Part shown: positions 63,725 through 64,000 of the stretch, piece by piece | Layout: each line of letters starts with the position of its first letter | How positions within the stretch are numbered: the stretch's first letter is position 1 | DNA from: Craterilacuibacter sp. RT1T | GTDB taxonomy: Bacteria; Pseudomonadota; Gammaproteobacteria; Burkholderiales; Chromobacteriaceae | NCBI RefSeq assembly: GCF_023502145.1 | Contig: NZ_JAMFLI010000006.1 | Coordinates: forward strand, 62,001 to 126,000 | Length of the DNA: 64,000 nt | Direction of reading: 5' to 3' | Translations under genes and position numbers: made by a program | Notes under the pieces: model-generated | Seen by the model: only the letters and a program-made list of their open reading frames with translations | Databases searched by the model: none | Told to the model about the DNA's origin: nothing

Positions 63725-64000
63725 GCAAGGATCTGGAACTCCTGAACGCAACCAGCAAGACCAGCCGGCGCACGCTGTTTTGGGAACAGAAATTCATTCT
63801 GAGCTGCATTGTCTTTGTCAGTCTGGTCTGGATTGCCGCCGGCATCAGCATCTACCAGCGCGGCCTTGGCCTCACCAATATCAGCGTACCGCTGCTGGCG
63901 GTTGCCTTTGCCGGCTACGCCTACTGGCATCAACGCCGCCCGCTGGCCGTACTGGCAGAAATCGAATATGTGCTGCGCCGGGCCGCCCAAGGCGAAACCC
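63721..64000 (+). CDS. probable methyl-accepting chemotaxis transducer, truncated by window end
   Basis: The first 93 residues only. After a short cytoplasmic start (MSKDLELLNATSKTSRRTLF) come two closely spaced membrane helices (FILSCIVFVSLVWIAAGISI and ISVPLLAVAFAGYAYW) and a cytoplasmic stretch reading RPLAVLAEIEYVLRRAAQGE, as expected before a HAMP-like and MCP signalling region. The signalling domain itself is outside the window, so the call rests on the Aer-type PAS partner and this topology. Confidence 0.55.
   Translation, partial: MSKDLELLNATSKTSRRTLFWEQKFILSCIVFVSLVWIAAGISIYQRGLGLTNISVPLLAVAFAGYAYWHQRRPLAVLAEIEYVLRRAAQGET

Noticed and set aside
1-64000. Defence islands, prophage, integrons, biosynthetic clusters
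   Set aside because: No integrase, transposase, toxin-antitoxin, nuclease cassette or polyketide/peptide synthetase signature was seen on either strand.

Overview
The window is a gene-dense stretch of bacterial chromosome, about 70 genes in 64 kb. It most resembles a Gram-negative betaproteobacterium, probably of the order Neisseriales (Chromobacteriaceae or Chitinibacteraceae type). The reasons are the linked set rpoN-hpf-ptsN-hprK-rapZ (HPr kinase with a partial PTS), the ppsA/ppsR divergent pair, Lpt/Kds lipopolysaccharide genes, RpoS and a complete System I cytochrome c maturation cluster. The placement is an inference from gene content; no rRNA is present. I see no phage, insertion sequence, plasmid, CRISPR or defence genes. 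This is ordinary core chromosome with a few odd intergenic regions.

Layout. 1-1076: rpoS on the minus strand with its terminator. 1077-7409: a regulated intergenic region (perfect FNR box, two tandem palindromes) and the periplasmic nitrate reductase operon napFDAGHBC, closed by a strong terminator. 7476-16002: ccmABCDEFGHI, moaA, dsbB and an anchored DsbA-like protein, almost all start-stop overlapped. Together these about 14.6 kb encode a nitrate reductase and the machinery needed for its c-haems, molybdenum cofactor and periplasmic disulfide chemistry. 16047-18494: a DMT-type exporter, two tandem paralogous small OB-fold secreted proteins and an unexplained GC-rich 400-bp block. 18495-21898: ppsA and its regulator kinase/phosphatase ppsR, divergent. 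21960-31862: dicarboxylate symporter, then a minus-strand run mltG-tmk-holB-pilZ-tatD-MBL hydrolase, a conserved unknown, and the ybbA/ybbP-type ABC exporter divergent from tesA. Two heptamer-rich inverted repeats punctuate this run.

32572-46465: mostly minus-strand housekeeping genes: aminotransferase with divergent MarR regulator, greB, rluB with a tandem-repeat N-terminus, scpB and scpA split by an opposing secreted-protein gene, trpS, a site-2-type protease, a YciO-like protein, a PHP phosphatase operon containing an unlisted 57-residue Cys-rich mini-protein, a NadR-like kinase, L-asparaginase, and a Na+-dependent transporter with a long structured upstream region. 46466-46539 is tRNA-Gly(CCC). 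46578-50771: asmA and a KefB-type antiporter, convergent. 50857-55558: kdsD-kdsC-lptC-lptA-lptB-rpoN. 55626-62169: hpf, then ptsN-hprK-rapZ-NusG_II protein-Gx transporter-ubiX-nnr as one overlapping operon, and a second DMT exporter. 62224-64000: a YecA-type protein, then a free-standing Aer-type PAS protein overlapping a truncated (window edge) membrane protein that is probably a chemotaxis transducer.

The parts most worth a second look are the tandem palindromes upstream of the nap FNR box, the structured region upstream of the Na+ symporter, the split Aer-like pair at the right edge, the 17.99-18.42 kb block, and the paired repeat elements around the NadR-like gene. None is proven to be a new system; each is stated with what would confirm or refute it.
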